From Heterobasidion occidentale (taxonomy: Eukaryota > Basidiomycota > Agaricomycetes > Russulales > Bondarzewiaceae), in the NCBI GenBank assembly GCA_039111635.1, contig JBCAQO010000032.1, forward strand, positions 1 to 58,403: a stretch of DNA of 58,403 bases, given 5' to 3'. The first letter of the stretch is position 1; each line of letters begins with the position of its first letter. The notes under the pieces were generated by a model. That model was not told the origin of the DNA. It saw only the letters and a list, made by a program, of their open reading frames with translations, and made no database searches. This document shows positions 56,291 through 58,403 of the stretch, piece after piece. A program made the position numbers and the translations under genes.

Positions 56291-56932
56291 CCATATGTCC
56301 TGCCGGATCTTCTCTACGTATGAGGCGTTTTGGTTCTATCTTTGATTGCGTTTCAATTTCGAGTTTCGTTCCAGCCTGTTGTTTTGCTCTTGTTGGTTCT
56401 GTCATTCTAGATCCTTGATGTCCATCTTGCGCTTAATTCGCTTGCTCGCACCGACCCTCTGTATTTGTTCACGGATCCTACTAGCGCTTTGCTAGTAGTA
56501 CGTTTACGCTGGTCGCCGTCTTCCATTCGGTTTTCATACGCGTTCCGAGGGCGCGCGGTCCCGACGAGAAACAGACAGTCGCACAATGACAAAGTGCCAC
56601 TGCGCACGGTCGATTCTTCCACGCGCAGATAGATAGATAATTCCGTTCATTGGTGGCTGTGCAGGTCGTTTACGACCTATGTAGCTACCCGTACTCGTGT
56701 GCACTATTGTACCGTACTCAACGTGCAGTAAGGTAGTATTGTATCGTAAGGTAGTGCGAGTAACCATAGGGGGGTTATCGTAGCAGAGGGAGTGGTGCGG
56801 GGCTGGGGTGGGGTTGGGTTTGTATGGTGAGGCGGTGGGGTGACGTGCCCGGTCGAGATCGGTATCGTAAAAGTATCGTAAGAGAAGGAGGAAAGAGAGA
56901 AGAGAAATGTGTTTATGTGATGCAGGGAGGGT
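56291..56932. other. Intergenic; likely LINE 3' tail
   Basis: No gene. On the minus strand, downstream of the LINE coding remnant, short TACGATAC-type units recur (near 56706, 56741, 56862 and 56873) within GC-skewed sequence. Some LINEs end in short tandem repeats, so this may be the element's 3' tail. Confidence 0.35.
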
Positions 56933-57400
56933 TCATGCATGGTCGGGGAGATAATTGGGGAAGTGGGCGGTACCATGAACGTACTGAAACAATGCCTCGC
57001 GGTTGCCAGGTCTATCAAGCAGTGAGCGCATCGACAGACTACCCCTCACTTCCCAGCGCAGCTTTCGGCGCCGCTTGCGATAACGGTCGCAGAGCAGCAG
57101 GTAGTGACGAGGCGTTTCCACCATGTTACACGCTGGACACTGCGGGGAGTCCGCAGCTCCGATGCGGTGCAGGTACCGATGCAGGCCTAGATGGCCTGTG
57201 CGCATCTGGGTAAGGAGGCTTGCATCGCGGCGGGAGAGGTCACGGTACAGCTTCAGCACTCGCCGGCCCACCTGTATGTCTGCAAAATTTGACAGCCAAG
57301 CGGCGCGTGGCGATGCGCGCCAGAGATCCGTCCACTGGGGGGTGGTGGACTTCTGGTATGCCTTCCACGCGCAAACACTCCATGATCAACAGAAACCCGC
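56933..57400 (-). mobile_element. Non-LTR retrotransposon 3' remnant (zinc-binding/RNase H-adjacent domain)
   Basis: A minus-strand frame from about 57393 to a stop at 56933 reads WKAYQKSTTPQWTDLWRASP, RRDASLLTQMRTGHLGLHRY, then a zinc-knuckle CPACNMVETPRHYLLLC. This LxTGHxxLxxYLxR...CPxC...HxLLxC block is the C-terminal zf-RVT type motif of fungal LINEs (Tad-like clades). The reverse transcriptase and endonuclease domains are missing, so it is a 5'-truncated copy, as is usual for LINEs. Confidence 0.7.
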
Positions 57401-57541
57401 CAGAGATCATCGCACGTAGAACCACTCGCCATTTTTCAGCACACCACTGATACATGTATATTCAAAGCATACTCCATAAGCAATATATGACCCAAAATCT
57501 CAAACCCTACAAAAGCCCTCAGAAGAACTTGTTCTGCCAGC

Positions 57542-58165
57542 TCACACGTCGGCCGTATCGGCGTATGTGAAGAGCTCCAACGAGGTGCAGAGAACCTGGA
57601 TAATGATGATAACAAAAAAAGGCCAGCGCGGACACAGACACCCTCGTCGATCATCGACCCACACGCACTTTGTCGGGATAAATGTTGCTGCAATCTGTGT
57701 TGACGTTCGGGTTGTTAGCGAGCAGCGTGCTCGCGCCGATGCCGCGGCCGACGCGCAGAAGTTCCCGGACACGACGGGTGCGTCGCCATGCAGTCCTGTC
57801 CTACGACGCCCAAGCAGAGGATCTGCACAGGACAGGCCGTGAGCGACCGAAGGTAAGGAGAACCGGGAAATGTCGCGCACCTCTCTCACTTGGAGGTTGT
57901 CGCAGGCGGCATTGACCGTGTTCTGGTTCACGAAGACCACCTGGGAACTGCAACCGAACGCGCGATCAGAGACCGCAACAGGAGGTCTAGAGGCACGTAT
58001 GGCATGGACTGACGTCGAGACCTTGAAGAGGTTGGAGATGGATTCACATGTCTCGCCGAGGGATTGCACAGTAGCGTTGCACGCGCAGACTTCCTGGGCG
58101 CCGACGCGGACGACGCTGGCTGCCATGGAGAGCGCGAGGAAGACGAAGAGGAGTGTGATGGACAT
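57542..58165 (-). CDS. Secreted two-LysM protein (LysM effector-like), frameshifted
   Basis: LysM domains bind N-acetylglucosamine polymers such as chitin. Small secreted fungal LysM proteins shield hyphae or sequester chitin fragments. The ATG at 58165 gives a signal peptide (MSITLLFVFLALSMAASVV). Exon 1 (58165-58014) and exon 2 (57947-57881) build the first LysM (GETCESISNLFKVSTSQVVF, VNQNTVNAACDNLQ). The next exon has ILCLGVVGQDCMATH and then the second LysM in another frame (VVSGNFCASAA, STLLANNPNVNTDCSNIYP). It ends, after an intron, in DKVLCTSLELFTYADTADV and a TGA at 57542. Two one-base losses, in a C run near 57776 and a G run near 57745, separate the frames of the second domain. Whether they are real or sequence errors is open. 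The mature protein would be about 110 residues with paired cysteines. Confidence 0.75.
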   Translation of the reverse strand: MSITLLFVFLALSMAASVVRVGAQEVCACNATVQSLGETCESISNLFKVSTSVHAIRASRPPVAVSDRAFGCSSQVVFVNQNTVNAACDNLQVREVRDISRFSLPSVAHGLSCADPLLGRRRTGLHGDAPVVSGNFCASAAASARARCSLTTRTSTQIAATFIPTKCVWVDDRRGCLCPRWPFFVIIIIQVLCTSLELFTYADTADV

Positions 58166-58403
58166 GCTGGTCGATGGTAAATGCGGCCGAGGAGGCCGAT
58201 GGAATTTCGTGGTGGGATGCGGGGCTCGTGCGCGCGCGCACGCTCGAAAGAGACTCAATTCATTCGCTGGGTTCTGATGGTCGTGTGAATGCGCCTCGAG
58301 TTCAGGGTGGGCGCTGCAGATATGTCCCAGAGCTCATCACGGACGGCATATATGGCGGGGCGACGGCGCGCTATATGCGCGTGTGCGGCGCGTACCTAGA
58401 CGG

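Noticed and set aside
1..58403. CRISPR arrays, operons, Shine-Dalgarno sites, rRNA
   Set aside because: Intron-rich eukaryotic sequence; no regularly spaced short repeats or rRNA-like segments seen.

Overview
The window looks like nuclear DNA of a basidiomycete fungus, probably an Agaricomycete of polypore type. Genes are dense, on both strands, and split by many short introns (mostly 45-70 bp, GT-AG with some GC-AG). The families seen (DUF6534-like membrane protein, F-box proteins with coiled N-termini, TPR arrays, Ulp1-bearing DNA transposon, GH3/GH32 secreted glycosidases) are typical of that group. There are no prokaryotic features. Organism assignment is inference from gene content; no rRNA or marker gene is present.

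Layout. 1-1062: partial unknown gene (minus). 1861-5314: 17-exon GH3 beta-glucosidase (plus). 5.3-8.5 kb: no firm gene. 8508-9214: single-pass membrane protein. 9606-10917: NmrA-like NAD(P)-binding protein. 12351-13906: zinc-finger protein A. 14928-15854: secreted polyproline repeat protein. 16277-18875: GH32 invertase/fructanase (minus). 18992-25707: a 6.7-kb DNA transposon with 43-bp terminal inverted repeats and one intact nine-exon, about 1846-aa gene joining an N-terminal Ulp1/C48 protease-like domain to a DDE-type transposase; a perfect 26-bp foldback lies just outside. 26.2-28.1 kb: F-box gene (minus). 29.9-31.5 kb: zinc-finger protein C (minus). 33.4-34.5 kb: unknown gene (minus). 36.1-37.2 kb: zinc-finger protein B. 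38.3-39.05 kb: 5'-truncated methylthioadenosine phosphorylase (minus). 40.0-43.8 kb: two tandem F-box-like paralogues (minus). 44.6-45.9 kb: Ayr1-like short-chain reductase. 47.0-48.7 kb: flavin amine/L-amino-acid oxidase. 50.0-52.0 kb: DUF6534-type membrane protein (minus). 55.3-56.3 kb: decaying TPR array. 56.9-57.4 kb: LINE 3' remnant (minus). 57.5-58.2 kb: secreted two-LysM protein (minus).

Functionally the host genes fall into secreted carbohydrate-active or wall-associated proteins (GH3, GH32, polyproline, LysM), redox enzymes (NmrA, SDR, amine oxidase), and regulatory or adaptor proteins (three C2H2-like proteins, three F-box-type proteins). Nothing shows them to be one pathway; it is an ordinary accessory-rich fungal segment.

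Two patterns cut across it. First, very small exons (8, 11, 12, 14, 16, 17, 29 nt, plus exons coding only the start codon) and GC-AG introns recur. Second, about half the host genes carry one- or two-base indels, many in homopolymers, while the 5.5-kb transposon coding sequence and several host genes are intact. Either the assembly has residual indel errors or those genes are decaying; raw reads would decide.
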